Assembly: GCF_028473745.1 (NCBI RefSeq) | Contig: NZ_CP101137.1 | Span: 6,076,001-6,140,000 of the forward strand | Direction: 5' to 3' | Length of the DNA stretch: 64,000 bases | Source: Streptomyces sp. M92 | Lineage (GTDB): Bacteria; Actinomycetota; Actinomycetes; Streptomycetales; Streptomycetaceae | Part shown: positions 50,128-58,460 of the stretch, piece after piece | Layout: the number at the start of each line of letters is the position of its first letter | Position numbering within the stretch: position 1 is the stretch's first letter | Program-made: the position numbers and the translations under genes | Notes under the pieces: model-generated | What the model was told of the DNA's origin: nothing | The model's database searches: none | Seen by the model: only the letters and a program-made list of their open reading frames with translations

Positions 50128-50206
50128 GAGCGTCGTCCGCCCGCGCAGGGAGCAGCGGACCGCACTCGCCCCGGAACCGTGTGACCCCCATCTCTACCAG
50201 CGCTTT

Positions 50207-50225
50207 TTAGGTTAGGCTAACCTTC
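50207..50225. promoter_or_regulatory. Iron box (DmdR/IdeR operator)
   Basis: TTAGGTTAGGCTAACCTTC matches the actinobacterial iron box, with perfect 7-bp arms at 50209-50215 and 50217-50223. It ends five bases before the first start codon of the siderophore importer, so iron-loaded DmdR should block transcription. The closeness to the GTG suggests a leaderless or nearly leaderless transcript. Confidence 0.93.
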
Positions 50226-50230
50226 GCCAC

Positions 50231-51094
50231 GTGAGATCTGGTGAAGACGCAGCCGGCAGCCCACGCCTGCGCGGACACGAACTGTCGGCCACGGACGTCA
50301 CCGTGGCGTACGACGGTGTCGACGTCGTGCACGACGCGGCGGTCAGGCTCAGGCCCGGTGAAGTGACCGTCCTGGTGGGCCCCAACGGCAGCGGGAAGTC
50401 GACGTTGCTGCGGACCGTCGCCCGGCTGCAGCGGGCCCGCAGCGCCACGCTCGGCATCGACGGCGACACCGACGGCCTCGCACTGACGTCCCGTGAGTTC
50501 TCGCGGTACGTCGCCCTGCTGACCCAGGGACGCCCGACGCCGGGCGGACTCACCGTGCGCGACGTCGTCGAGTTCGGCCGCTACCCGTACCGGGGGCGCT
50601 GGGGACGCCCGGACCCGGACGGCCCGGCCGCCGTGGACCGGGCGCTCGCGCTCACCGGCGTCGACGCACTCGCCGACCGCGGCGCCGACCACCTGTCCGG
50701 CGGGCAGTTGCAGCGGGTCTGGCTCGCGAGCTGCCTCGCCCAGGAGACCGGCGTACTGCTCCTGGACGAGCCCACCACCTATCTCGACCTGCGGTACCAG
50801 GTGGAACTCCTCGACCTCATCCGGGACCTGGCGGACGACCACGGCATCGCCGTCGGGGTCGTCCTGCACGACCTCGACCAGGCGGCGGCCGTCGCCGACC
50901 GGATCACGCTCCTCGAAGCGGGCCGGATCGTCGCCGACGGCCCGCCCGAGGACGTGCTGACGCCGGAACGGCTGACCGCCGTCTACGGCATCCGGATCGA
51001 CGTCGACACCGACCCCCTCACCGGCCGGCTGCGCACCCGCCCGATCGGCCGCCATCACCTACGCACCCCCGAAAGGCTCGGCACCACCTCATGA
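50231..51094 (+). CDS. Siderophore ABC transporter ATP-binding subunit (FecE/FepC type)
   Basis: 287 residues from GTG 50231. Walker A VGPNGSGKSTLLRTV, Q-loop LLTQGRPTPGG, signature DHLSGGQLQRVWLA, Walker B VLLLDEPTTYLDLRYQ, switch His VLHDLDQ. This is the FecE/FhuC branch for ferric-siderophore or B12 import. No ribosome site precedes the GTG; the iron box does. Its stop overlaps the binding protein start (ATGA). The order ATPase, binding protein, permease, and the fused permease, resemble what I recall of S. coelicolor cdtABC (ferrioxamine uptake). Confidence 0.93.
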   Translation: MRSGEDAAGSPRLRGHELSATDVTVAYDGVDVVHDAAVRLRPGEVTVLVGPNGSGKSTLLRTVARLQRARSATLGIDGDTDGLALTSREFSRYVALLTQGRPTPGGLTVRDVVEFGRYPYRGRWGRPDPDGPAAVDRALALTGVDALADRGADHLSGGQLQRVWLASCLAQETGVLLLDEPTTYLDLRYQVELLDLIRDLADDHGIAVGVVLHDLDQAAAVADRITLLEAGRIVADGPPEDVLTPERLTAVYGIRIDVDTDPLTGRLRTRPIGRHHLRTPERLGTTS

Positions 51095-52077
51095 GACGCC
51101 TCCTGCTCACCGCGGCCGCCACCACCGCCGCGGCGCTCACCCTCGCCGCCTGCGGCACCACCGAACCCGCCGCCGACAAGCCGGAGGAGAAGAAGGCCTC
51201 CGAGGCCATCACCCTCACGGACGGCAAGGGCACCGAGGTGAAGCTCGACGGCCCGGCCACCAAGGTCGTCGCCACCGAGTGGAACGTCGTCGAGAGCCTG
51301 CTCTCGCTGGGTGTCGAACCGGTCGGCGTCGCCGACGTCAAGGGCTACAAGACGTGGGACACCTCCGTCCCGCTGAAGGGCGACCCCAAGGACATCGGCA
51401 CGCGCGGCGAGCCCAGCATGGACACCGTCGCCTCCCTCGCCCCCGACCTCATCGTCGCCACCACGGACCTGCCGCCGGCCGCCGTGAAGCAGATGCGCGA
51501 GGTCGCCCCGGTGCTGGAGGTGAGGTCCGCAGACGGCGCCGGCCAGATCGACCAGATGCTGGAGAACGTCGACCTGATCGCCAAGGCCACCGGCACCACC
51601 GACAAGGCCGAGTCCATCCGCGAGGACTTCGAGGCGAAGGTCGCCGAGGGCAAGAAGGCCCTCACGGACGCCGGTATGGCCGGCAAGGACATCGCCTTCG
51701 CCGACGGCTACGTCACCTCCAACCAGGTCTCGATCCGCCCGTACACCGCCACCTCGCTCATCGGTGAGGTCCACGAGGCGATCGGCCTGAAGAACGCCTG
51801 GAAGGTGAAGGGTGACGAGGCCTACGGTCTCGGCGCCACCGACGTGGAGGGCCTGACCGACCTGCCGAAGGACGTCCAGTTCGCCTACATCGGCAACGAC
51901 GAGGACCCGAACGCCACGCCGTTCACCAGCGCGCTCACCGAGAACTCGGTGTGGAAGTCCCTGCCGTTCGTCAAGGCCGGCGACGTGCACCGGCTGAACG
52001 ACGGCATCTGGATGTTCGGTGGTCCCGGGTCGATGGAGGCGTACATCGACGCCGTCGTCGGCGCGCTCACGAAGTAG
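51091..52077 (+). CDS. Ferric-siderophore binding lipoprotein
   Basis: 328 residues. Signal peptide with lipobox LTLAAC (Cys near residue 21), then a class III binding fold: TKVVATEWNVVESLLSLGVE, GEPSMDTVASLAPDLIVATT in the N-lobe, a long backbone helix (DQMLENVDLIAKATGTTDKA), and FAYIGNDEDPNATPFTSALT in the C-lobe. It delivers iron-siderophore to the fused permease. Starts on the ATPase stop codon. Ligand unproven; a hydroxamate such as ferrioxamine is plausible by context. Confidence 0.92.
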   Translation: MRRLLLTAAATTAAALTLAACGTTEPAADKPEEKKASEAITLTDGKGTEVKLDGPATKVVATEWNVVESLLSLGVEPVGVADVKGYKTWDTSVPLKGDPKDIGTRGEPSMDTVASLAPDLIVATTDLPPAAVKQMREVAPVLEVRSADGAGQIDQMLENVDLIAKATGTTDKAESIREDFEAKVAEGKKALTDAGMAGKDIAFADGYVTSNQVSIRPYTATSLIGEVHEAIGLKNAWKVKGDEAYGLGATDVEGLTDLPKDVQFAYIGNDEDPNATPFTSALTENSVWKSLPFVKAGDVHRLNDGIWMFGGPGSMEAYIDAVVGALTK

Positions 52078-52084
52078 CGAGGCC

Positions 52085-54154
52085 ATGGCCGTCACCGCAA
52101 CCGAACCCGCTGCCCGTCCGTCGACGGCTCCCACGCCCCGGTCGGGTGCGGCCGCGGTGACGGCGGGTCTCGTCCTGCTGGTCGCCGTCCTCGCCGTCGT
52201 CGACATCACCCAGGGCACCGCCGCCGTCGGAGCCTCCGAGGTGTGGCGGGCCCTGACCGGGCAGGCCGACGCCGGCGACGCCTCGGTCGTCGTCGCCTCC
52301 CGGCTGCCCCGGATGACCGCCGGTCTGCTGGTCGGCGCCGTCCTCGGCATGGCCGGCGCCGTCCTCCAGGCGGTCAGCCGCAACGTGCTGGCCTCGCCCG
52401 ACACCCTGGCCGTCAACGCCGGCTCCTACCTGGCGCTCGGCATCGCCGGCGCCACCGGCCTCTCGCTGCCCATGATCGCCTCCTCCGGCGTCGCCTTCCT
52501 CGGCGGTCTGGCGGCGGCGGCCGTGGTGCTCGGTCTGTCCGGCCTCGGCACGGGCACGGTCCGGCTCGTGCTCGCCGGCACGGCGCTGATGCTGGGCCTG
52601 AACTCCATGACCGAGGGTCTGCTGCTGCTCTTCCCCGAGCAGACCGAGGGCCTCTATCAGTGGAACCAGGGCAGCATCGGCCAGAACGGCTTCGACGGCG
52701 TACTGCAGATGCTGCCCGTCGCCCTCATCGGGCTCGTCGGCCTGCTGCTGACGGCCCGCCGGGTGGACGCGCTCGCCCTCGGCGACGACGCGGCGCGCGG
52801 GCTGGGCGTCCCGGTCCGGGCGACCCGGGTCACGGTCGTCGTCCTGGCGGCGCTGCTGTCCGCCGCCGCGGTCACGCTCGCCGGGCCGATCGGCTTCGTC
52901 GGCCTGTGCGCCCCCGCCCTGGTCCGCCCGCTGGTCCGCCGGTTCCGCGGCTACGCACGCTCCCGCGCCGCTCTGCCCGCGGCCGCGCTGACCGGCGCGG
53001 CCCTGGTCCTCGGTTCGGACGTGGTGCTGCGGACGCTCGTCTCGGACGACCTCTCGGTGGCCGTGCCCACGGGCGTCGTCACCAGCCTGGTCGGTGCCGT
53101 GTTCCTGGTCGTCATGGCGATCCGGATGCGGGACACGGCCGGGGCCGGCGCACCCGACCGGCTGCGCACCCCGAGCCGGACGGCGTTCCTGGTCACCGTG
53201 GGCGTCCTCGTCGTCGTCCTGGTCGGCCTGGTGATCGCCGCCGTCCTGGTCGGCGACACCAAGCTGCTCCTCGGTGACGTCGTCAACTGGACGCAGGGGC
53301 GGGCCGGACGGTCCGTCACCTTCGTCCTGGACACGCGGGTGCCCCGGGTGCTCGCCGCGCTCGGCGCGGGAGCGGCGCTCGCCCTGGCCGGCACGCTGGT
53401 GCAGGCCGTGACCCGCAACCCGCTCGCCGAGCCCAGCGTCCTGGGCGTCACCGGCGGCGGCGCGCTGGGCGCCGTGATCCTGGTGACCACCGCGCCCCTC
53501 GCCACTACGTGGGGCGTCGCCGGTGCCGCGTTCGCGGGGTCCGCGATCACCGCGGTCGTCGTCTTCGGGCTCGCCGCCCGGGGCGGCTTCCAGCAGAACC
53601 GGCTGGTCCTGGTCGGCATCGGCACGGCCTCCGGTACGGCGGCGCTGATCAGCCTGCTGATCGTGCTCACCGACCCGTTCAACGCCACCAAGGCCCTGAC
53701 CTGGCTGTCGGGTTCGACCTACGGGCGGACCATGCCGGACGTCGTGCCGGTCGCTCTGGCGCTGGTCGTCGGCATCGGTGTGGCCGTCGCCCGGCGCACC
53801 GAGCTGGACCTGGTCTCCCTGGACGAGGACACCCCGCGGCTGCTCGGCATGCGGCTGGCCCCGGGACGCCTGGGATTTTTGGTGCTGAGCGTCGTACTCA
53901 GCTCGACGGCCGTGGCGTGCGCGGGCACGATCGGGTTCGTCGGGCTCGTGGCCCCCCACGCGGCCCGCGCCCTGGTGGGCCGGCGGCACGTGCGGGTCGT
54001 GCCCGTCGCGATCCTCCTCGGCGCGGTGCTCGTGTGCGCGGCCGACCTGATCGGCCGCACGGTGATCGCGCCGTCCCAGCTCGGCGCGGGCCTCATGACG
54101 GCGGTCATCGGCACGCCGTACTTCCTGTACCTGCTGGTGCGCAGCCGCCGGTAG
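52085..54154 (+). CDS. Fused double permease of siderophore ABC transporter (FhuB-type)
   Basis: 689 residues, about twice a normal FecCD permease. The two halves carry the same landmarks: ASRLPRMTAGLLVGAVLGMA and TRVPRVLAALGAGAALALAG after the first helices, NVLASPDTLAVNAGSYLALG and NPLAEPSVLGVTGGGALGAV, and GPIGFVGLCAPALVRPLV and GTIGFVGLVAPHAARALV near each end. This gives about 20 helices in one chain, as in FhuB, so one copy suffices for a transporter. ATG 52085 is seven bases after the lipoprotein stop. The third gene of the iron-regulated operon. Confidence 0.94.
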   Translation: MAVTATEPAARPSTAPTPRSGAAAVTAGLVLLVAVLAVVDITQGTAAVGASEVWRALTGQADAGDASVVVASRLPRMTAGLLVGAVLGMAGAVLQAVSRNVLASPDTLAVNAGSYLALGIAGATGLSLPMIASSGVAFLGGLAAAAVVLGLSGLGTGTVRLVLAGTALMLGLNSMTEGLLLLFPEQTEGLYQWNQGSIGQNGFDGVLQMLPVALIGLVGLLLTARRVDALALGDDAARGLGVPVRATRVTVVVLAALLSAAAVTLAGPIGFVGLCAPALVRPLVRRFRGYARSRAALPAAALTGAALVLGSDVVLRTLVSDDLSVAVPTGVVTSLVGAVFLVVMAIRMRDTAGAGAPDRLRTPSRTAFLVTVGVLVVVLVGLVIAAVLVGDTKLLLGDVVNWTQGRAGRSVTFVLDTRVPRVLAALGAGAALALAGTLVQAVTRNPLAEPSVLGVTGGGALGAVILVTTAPLATTWGVAGAAFAGSAITAVVVFGLAARGGFQQNRLVLVGIGTASGTAALISLLIVLTDPFNATKALTWLSGSTYGRTMPDVVPVALALVVGIGVAVARRTELDLVSLDEDTPRLLGMRLAPGRLGFLVLSVVLSSTAVACAGTIGFVGLVAPHAARALVGRRHVRVVPVAILLGAVLVCAADLIGRTVIAPSQLGAGLMTAVIGTPYFLYLLVRSRR

Positions 54155-54212
54155 CCGTACCCCGGGCGGAAATCCGGGTGACGGTGCCCGTGTGCCCCCG
54201 TACGGTGCCGGG

Positions 54213-54806
54213 ATGGACCGGCACGGCACGGGCGGGGGCCACGGGGGCCTGCTGAACGTCATCGACATCGAGGCGACCTGCTGGGAGGGGCAGCCGCCCC
54301 CTGGCGCGGTGAGCGAGGTCATCGAGATCGGACTCGCCGTGGTCGACCTCGTGGCCCGGGAGCGGGTGGCTCGGCACTGCGTCATGGTGCGGCCCGCCCG
54401 CTCCCGGGTCAGCGCGTTCTGCACCGAACTGACCGGGATCACCCCGGCCGAGGCCGACGCGGGCATGAGTTTCGCCGAGGCCTGCGACACGCTGGTGCGC
54501 GAGCACGGCGCGGCCGTCCGGCCGTGGGCGAGCTGGGGCGACTACGACCGGCACCAGTTCGTCCGCCAGTGCGCGACGGACGGGGTGCCCTACCCGTTCG
54601 GCCGGCCGGCCGAACGCACCCACACCAACGCCAAGGCGGTCTTCGCCGACGCCCACGGGCTGCGCAGGCGGCCCGGCATGGCGCGGGCGCTCGACCTGGC
54701 CGGGCTGCCGCTTCAGGGGCGGCACCACCGGGGCGTGGACGACGCCTGGAACATCGCGCAGCTGGTGCTGGGGCTCGTCGACCGGGGTTCCTGGCCCGTG
54801 TCCTGA
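54213..54806 (+). CDS. DEDDh 3'-5' exonuclease (KapD/ERI-1-like)
   Basis: 197 residues from ATG 54213; an upstream ATG at 54192 would add seven. Exo I: NVIDIEATCWEGQ (Asp and Glu), Exo II around ASWGDYDRHQFVRQC, Exo III: HHRGVDDAWNIAQL (His and Asp). It hydrolyses single-stranded nucleic acid ends; the ERI-1/KapD branch acts on small or structured RNAs in other organisms, while KapD in Bacillus inhibits the KinA sporulation pathway. Its role here is unknown. It starts 58 bp after the permease operon and is probably separate. Confidence 0.86.
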   Translation: MDRHGTGGGHGGLLNVIDIEATCWEGQPPPGAVSEVIEIGLAVVDLVARERVARHCVMVRPARSRVSAFCTELTGITPAEADAGMSFAEACDTLVREHGAAVRPWASWGDYDRHQFVRQCATDGVPYPFGRPAERTHTNAKAVFADAHGLRRRPGMARALDLAGLPLQGRHHRGVDDAWNIAQLVLGLVDRGSWPVS

Positions 54807-54885
54807 CGGCGGCTCCGCCCCTCGACGTGACGGTTGTGGGACAGCACGTCAAGTTACTGAACCGTAATGAGCATGGTGCTACCCA

Positions 54886-54908
54886 CGGTAACTCCTGTCC
54901 GGTTACCG
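54886..54908. promoter_or_regulatory. Inverted repeat upstream of the secreted lipase
   Basis: CGGTAAC - 9 bases - GTTACCG, within an AT-richer stretch (54845-54920) that also holds further GTAA/TTAC elements (ACCGTAA, CCGTAAC). It lies 92 bp before the lipase ATG and probably is a regulator binding site at its promoter; the repeated GGTAAC half-sites suggest more than one dimer. Confidence 0.6.
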
Positions 54909-54999
54909 TCCCGTAACCCCACAGGAGCAGCGCGGCCACGGCCCTGGCCCCACCAGGCCGCGGCCGACCGGTTTCCGGCCCTTCCCCAGGAGGTTCGCC

Positions 55000-56331
55000 A
55001 TGCCCCCACGTCCACGTACGCTCGCCGCGGCGGTCACCGTCGCGCTCGCCCTCGGCGTCCAGGCCGTCCCCGCCGCGGCGGCCGACGGACCGGCGACCGC
55101 CACGGAGGTCTCCCGCGGCATCGAGATCCCCGCCTTCTACACCCCGCCGGCCACCCTGCCCGGGGCCGACGGCGCGCTGATCCGCAGCGAGCCGCTGCCC
55201 CTGGCACTGAGCCTGCCCGGCCTCGGCGGTCCCCTCCCCGGCGAGGCGACCCGGCTGATGTACAAGTCCACCGACGCAGGCGGCGAACCGGTCGCCGTGA
55301 CCGGTGCCTACATCGAGCCGTCCGCCCAGTGGCGCGGCGACGGGCCGCGTCCCCTGGTCGCCGTCGCGCCCGGCACCATGGGCCAGGGCGACCAGTGCGC
55401 CGCCTCGATGGCGCTCGAGCACCCGCTGCGGTTCAACGGCGAGACGGTCTCGGTGGGTTACGAGGACCTGTCGATCTACCGGCTGCTGCTGCGCGGCGTC
55501 GCGGTCGTCGTCACCGACTACGTCGGCCTCGGCACCACCGACCGGCTGCACACCTACGTCAACCGCGTCGACGGGGCCCACGCCGTCCTGGACGCCGTAC
55601 GCGCCGCCCGCTCCCTCGACTCGGCGTCGGTCACCTCCGGCTCCCGGGTCGGGCTCTTCGGGTACAGCCAGGGCGGCGGGGCGACGGCCGCCGCCGCCGA
55701 ACTCCAGCCGTCCTACGCCCCGGACGTCACCCTGGCGGGCACCTACGCCGGTGCTCCGCCCGCCGACCTGGCCGAGGTCACCGAGGCCATCGACGGCAGC
55801 GACCTGGCGGGCGCCCTGGGCTGGTCGCTCAACGGCTTCCTCCAGAGCGAGCCCGCGCTGCGGCCGATCGCCGACCGGTACATCGACCCGGCCGGTGAGG
55901 AGGCGCTCAAGGACCTGTCGACGATGTGCGTCGGCGACGCGCTCCTCGCGTACGGCGGCGACAGCAGCACCGCCTGGACGAAGGGCGGGCAGTCGATCAG
56001 CGACGTCATCCGGGCCGAACCGGCCCTTCAGGCGTTCCTCGCCGAACAGCGCATCGGCGAGCTGAGGCCCGCCGGTCCGGTACGGGTGGCCACGGGCACC
56101 GCCGACGACCTGGTCCCCCACGACCAGTCCCGGCAGCTGGCCGTCGACTGGTGCCGCAAGGGCGCGAAGGTCACCTACGACCCGGTGGTGCTGCCGGGTG
56201 TCGGCAGCGGCCTGCTCAACCACTTCGCCCCACTGCTGGCCGACCAGGGCGAGGCCATCTCCTGGCTCACCGACCGGCTCTCCGGGGAACCGGCCCGCTC
56301 CAACTGCTGGAGCATGCCCGTGCAGCCCTGA
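55000..56331 (+). CDS. Secreted lipase of the LIP family (alpha/beta hydrolase)
   Basis: 443 residues. Signal peptide 1-28 (VTVALALGVQAVPAAAA), then a secretory-lipase fold: YKSTDAGGEPVAVTGAYIEP, oxyanion region PLVAVAPGTMGQGDQCAAS, nucleophile Ser in VGLFGYSQGGGATAAAA, Asp in VATGTADDLVPHDQS and catalytic His in GSGLLNHFAPLL. Cys pairs (DQCAAS, TMCVGD, VDWCRK, SNCWS) suggest two disulfides. AGGAGG lies seven bases before ATG 55000. It should hydrolyse triglycerides or esters outside the cell. A promoter with inverted repeats precedes it. Confidence 0.92.
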   Translation: MPPRPRTLAAAVTVALALGVQAVPAAAADGPATATEVSRGIEIPAFYTPPATLPGADGALIRSEPLPLALSLPGLGGPLPGEATRLMYKSTDAGGEPVAVTGAYIEPSAQWRGDGPRPLVAVAPGTMGQGDQCAASMALEHPLRFNGETVSVGYEDLSIYRLLLRGVAVVVTDYVGLGTTDRLHTYVNRVDGAHAVLDAVRAARSLDSASVTSGSRVGLFGYSQGGGATAAAAELQPSYAPDVTLAGTYAGAPPADLAEVTEAIDGSDLAGALGWSLNGFLQSEPALRPIADRYIDPAGEEALKDLSTMCVGDALLAYGGDSSTAWTKGGQSISDVIRAEPALQAFLAEQRIGELRPAGPVRVATGTADDLVPHDQSRQLAVDWCRKGAKVTYDPVVLPGVGSGLLNHFAPLLADQGEAISWLTDRLSGEPARSNCWSMPVQP

Positions 56332-56354
56332 GCCGAGCCGCGCCGCACACCGGC

Positions 56355-58082
56355 TCAGGTGGTGATCGGCTCGGTGTCGCTGCAGTTGGTGAACGACTTC
56401 CACGGACGGCTGCCGTCACTGCCGGGCGCCCCCGCGTAGGCCGGGTCGCCGGTGATGGTCTGGGTGCGTTCCTCATGGGTGACGTCGATGCCGAACAGCT
56501 TGAAGCCCGCGTTGAGGGAGCCTGCCGAGACGCCGAAACCGATGCCGAGCGAGGCGTTCCACCAGTCGGTGTTCACCTCGTAGTCCAGGCTGCTGATCTG
56601 AGCCTTGCCGTGCAGCAGGCGGTCGATCGGGCCGGCGTCCGCGGGCAGCGGGCCGACGAGGGAGGACGGTGAGGGGACGCCCTGCCCGGCCGGGTTGTCG
56701 CCGCGGCCGCGGATCCAGTCCTCCACCGTCTCGCGGTCCGTGTCGTCGGTGAGGGTGATCTCCGCGATCTCGGTGTGCAGCCGGGTCTCGGTACTGCCGC
56801 CACCGCCGCCGACGTCGATGGTGACGGGGCCGGTGTTGACTCCGGCGCCGACGTTGACGCCGGGGCCGCCGCCGCTCTCCTCGCTCGTGGTGATCTTCAG
56901 TTTCTCGGGGCGGTGCTGCAGCCCTTCCTCCGTCTCCCGGTCGTAGGCCTCGGCGTCGTAGGTGACGGCGATCTGCTGCATGCGCGTGGCCCCGGTCTGG
57001 TCGCCGGCACCGGACCTGCCGCTCATCTCGAAGGTGTAGACGAAGGTGATCTTGCCGGCGTCGGGTCCGGTCTTCGCCCGCATCACCACGACGTCCTTGC
57101 TCATGGTGCCGGACAGACCCTGGAGGGAGCCGTTGCCCATGTCCTTGGTGTCGGGCGCCGAGCCGATCACCGTCTGCTGCGCCTTCTCGATCTTCTCCGC
57201 CAGCTCCTTCGGGGACGCCTTCGGGTCGTTCCTGCGGATCTCGGCGGCGATGTCGTCCTTCAGGGACTTCACCGCCTTGTCGTCCTTGGCGTACTTGCCG
57301 CCGAAGCTCACCTCGCCGGAGAGCTCCGTGGTGGTCTTCGTGATGTCGACGTCCGGGGCCTTCTCCGGGTCGACGTCCGGCTTCTTGTCGTCCGCGGCGT
57401 GGCCGCAGATCATGCCGAGTTCCGCGGACCGGGCTCCCGGTGGACGGCTGCGGCACTTGTGCGCGGCCTTGAGGTACTCGGCGAACTGCTTGGCGTCCGC
57501 GAGGTTCGCCTCCAGGTCCGCCTGCGGATCGTCGGAGTCGTGTGCGTCGAACAGCCACCGTCCGCCGCTGCCGCTGCTCCTGACGTAGCTCCCGCCCAGC
57601 GAGGCGCCACCGCCCCAGTTCTTCAGTCCCGGGATGTCCGCGCCGATGCTCGCGGTCACGCCGCCGCCCGTGCTGGTGACGCGTTCGAGCATCACGGACC
57701 CGTCGGACCACTGCATCACCTTGACCTGCTCGGTGCTGGAGATCTTGATGAACAGGATCTGCACCACGACGGTGTCCTTGGTCTCCTCCGAGGAGAGCAG
57801 GCACTTGGCGGGCTGGAAGGGGTCACCGCCGGGCGGCAGCGGGTCGTCGGGGCCGGGGGCGCCCTCGGTGCCGTGCCCGCCGCACCCGTCCGTGCCGACG
57901 ACCCGCTGCACCTGGCACATGATCCGGTCGTCGATCTCCGTCCCGAGGGCGGTGCCGGCGATGGCCAGCACGACGGCGCCGGCCACCGCGACCATGCCCA
58001 GGTACTCCACGGCGCTCTGCCCGCCGTCCCGCCCGGCGCGACCGCCCGCGCGCTCCTGCTCCGCCCCGCCGAACAGCGGCAC
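56355..58082 (-). CDS. TadE/Flp-like anchored extracytoplasmic protein, unknown function
   Basis: 575 residues from GTG 58082, seven bases after AGGAGG; the frame is open to 58178 without a ribosome site. Residues about 18-50 (GGQSAVEYLGMVAVAGAVVL ...) resemble the prepilin or TadE N-terminus: small residue, then Gln-Ser-Ala-Val-Glu, then a hydrophobic helix. A large Ser/Gly/Asp-rich domain of about 500 residues follows with several Cys (CQVQRV, DGCGG, KCLLSS, HKCRS, MICGH) and beta-rich stretches (ITFVYTFEMSGRSG, VNVGAGVNTGPVTIDVGGGG). No tad secretion genes are adjacent. It is convergent with the lipase gene. Homologues in streptomycetes are listed as hypothetical. Confidence 0.7.
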   Translation of the reverse strand: MPLFGGAEQERAGGRAGRDGGQSAVEYLGMVAVAGAVVLAIAGTALGTEIDDRIMCQVQRVVGTDGCGGHGTEGAPGPDDPLPPGGDPFQPAKCLLSSEETKDTVVVQILFIKISSTEQVKVMQWSDGSVMLERVTSTGGGVTASIGADIPGLKNWGGGASLGGSYVRSSGSGGRWLFDAHDSDDPQADLEANLADAKQFAEYLKAAHKCRSRPPGARSAELGMICGHAADDKKPDVDPEKAPDVDITKTTTELSGEVSFGGKYAKDDKAVKSLKDDIAAEIRRNDPKASPKELAEKIEKAQQTVIGSAPDTKDMGNGSLQGLSGTMSKDVVVMRAKTGPDAGKITFVYTFEMSGRSGAGDQTGATRMQQIAVTYDAEAYDRETEEGLQHRPEKLKITTSEESGGGPGVNVGAGVNTGPVTIDVGGGGGSTETRLHTEIAEITLTDDTDRETVEDWIRGRGDNPAGQGVPSPSSLVGPLPADAGPIDRLLHGKAQISSLDYEVNTDWWNASLGIGFGVSAGSLNAGFKLFGIDVTHEERTQTITGDPAYAGAPGSDGSRPWKSFTNCSDTEPITT

Positions 58083-58460
58083 CCCGCGCCTCCTCTGCTC
58101 CTCGTCTCCACGTCCGGTGCGGTGACGGTAGGCGGCGCGCGGGGCCCACCGGCAGGGCCCGGGAGCCCATTCCGGCACCGGGCGGGCCCAAGCCCGGCGT
58201 CCGGCGCCGTGCCCGTACGGACAGCCGCCCGGTGCCGGTCACCGTCGTACGGGCGCTTTGGCGCACGTCCCCACCGCATCGGCTGCCGCGACCTGGGACG
58301 CCCGCGACCGCAGCGGGCGCCGACCGGACCACCGCGCGCCCCGGAGCGGGGGCCCAGGTTCCCGCGTCTGCGGCAGTCCCTCCGCGTGCGCCGGACGATC
58401 ACCGCGGCACAGAATTCGGTCAGGCGAAACGTGGCGAAGCGACAGAAGGGTGGCCGCCTG
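58083..58460. other. Divergent promoter region, 378 bp
   Basis: No credible reading frame lies here. The segment separates the divergent TadE-like and MFS genes. An AT-richer patch at about 58405-58440 (around CAGAATTCGGTCAGG) may hold promoter elements for the permease; no clear operator palindrome was found. Confidence 0.5.
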
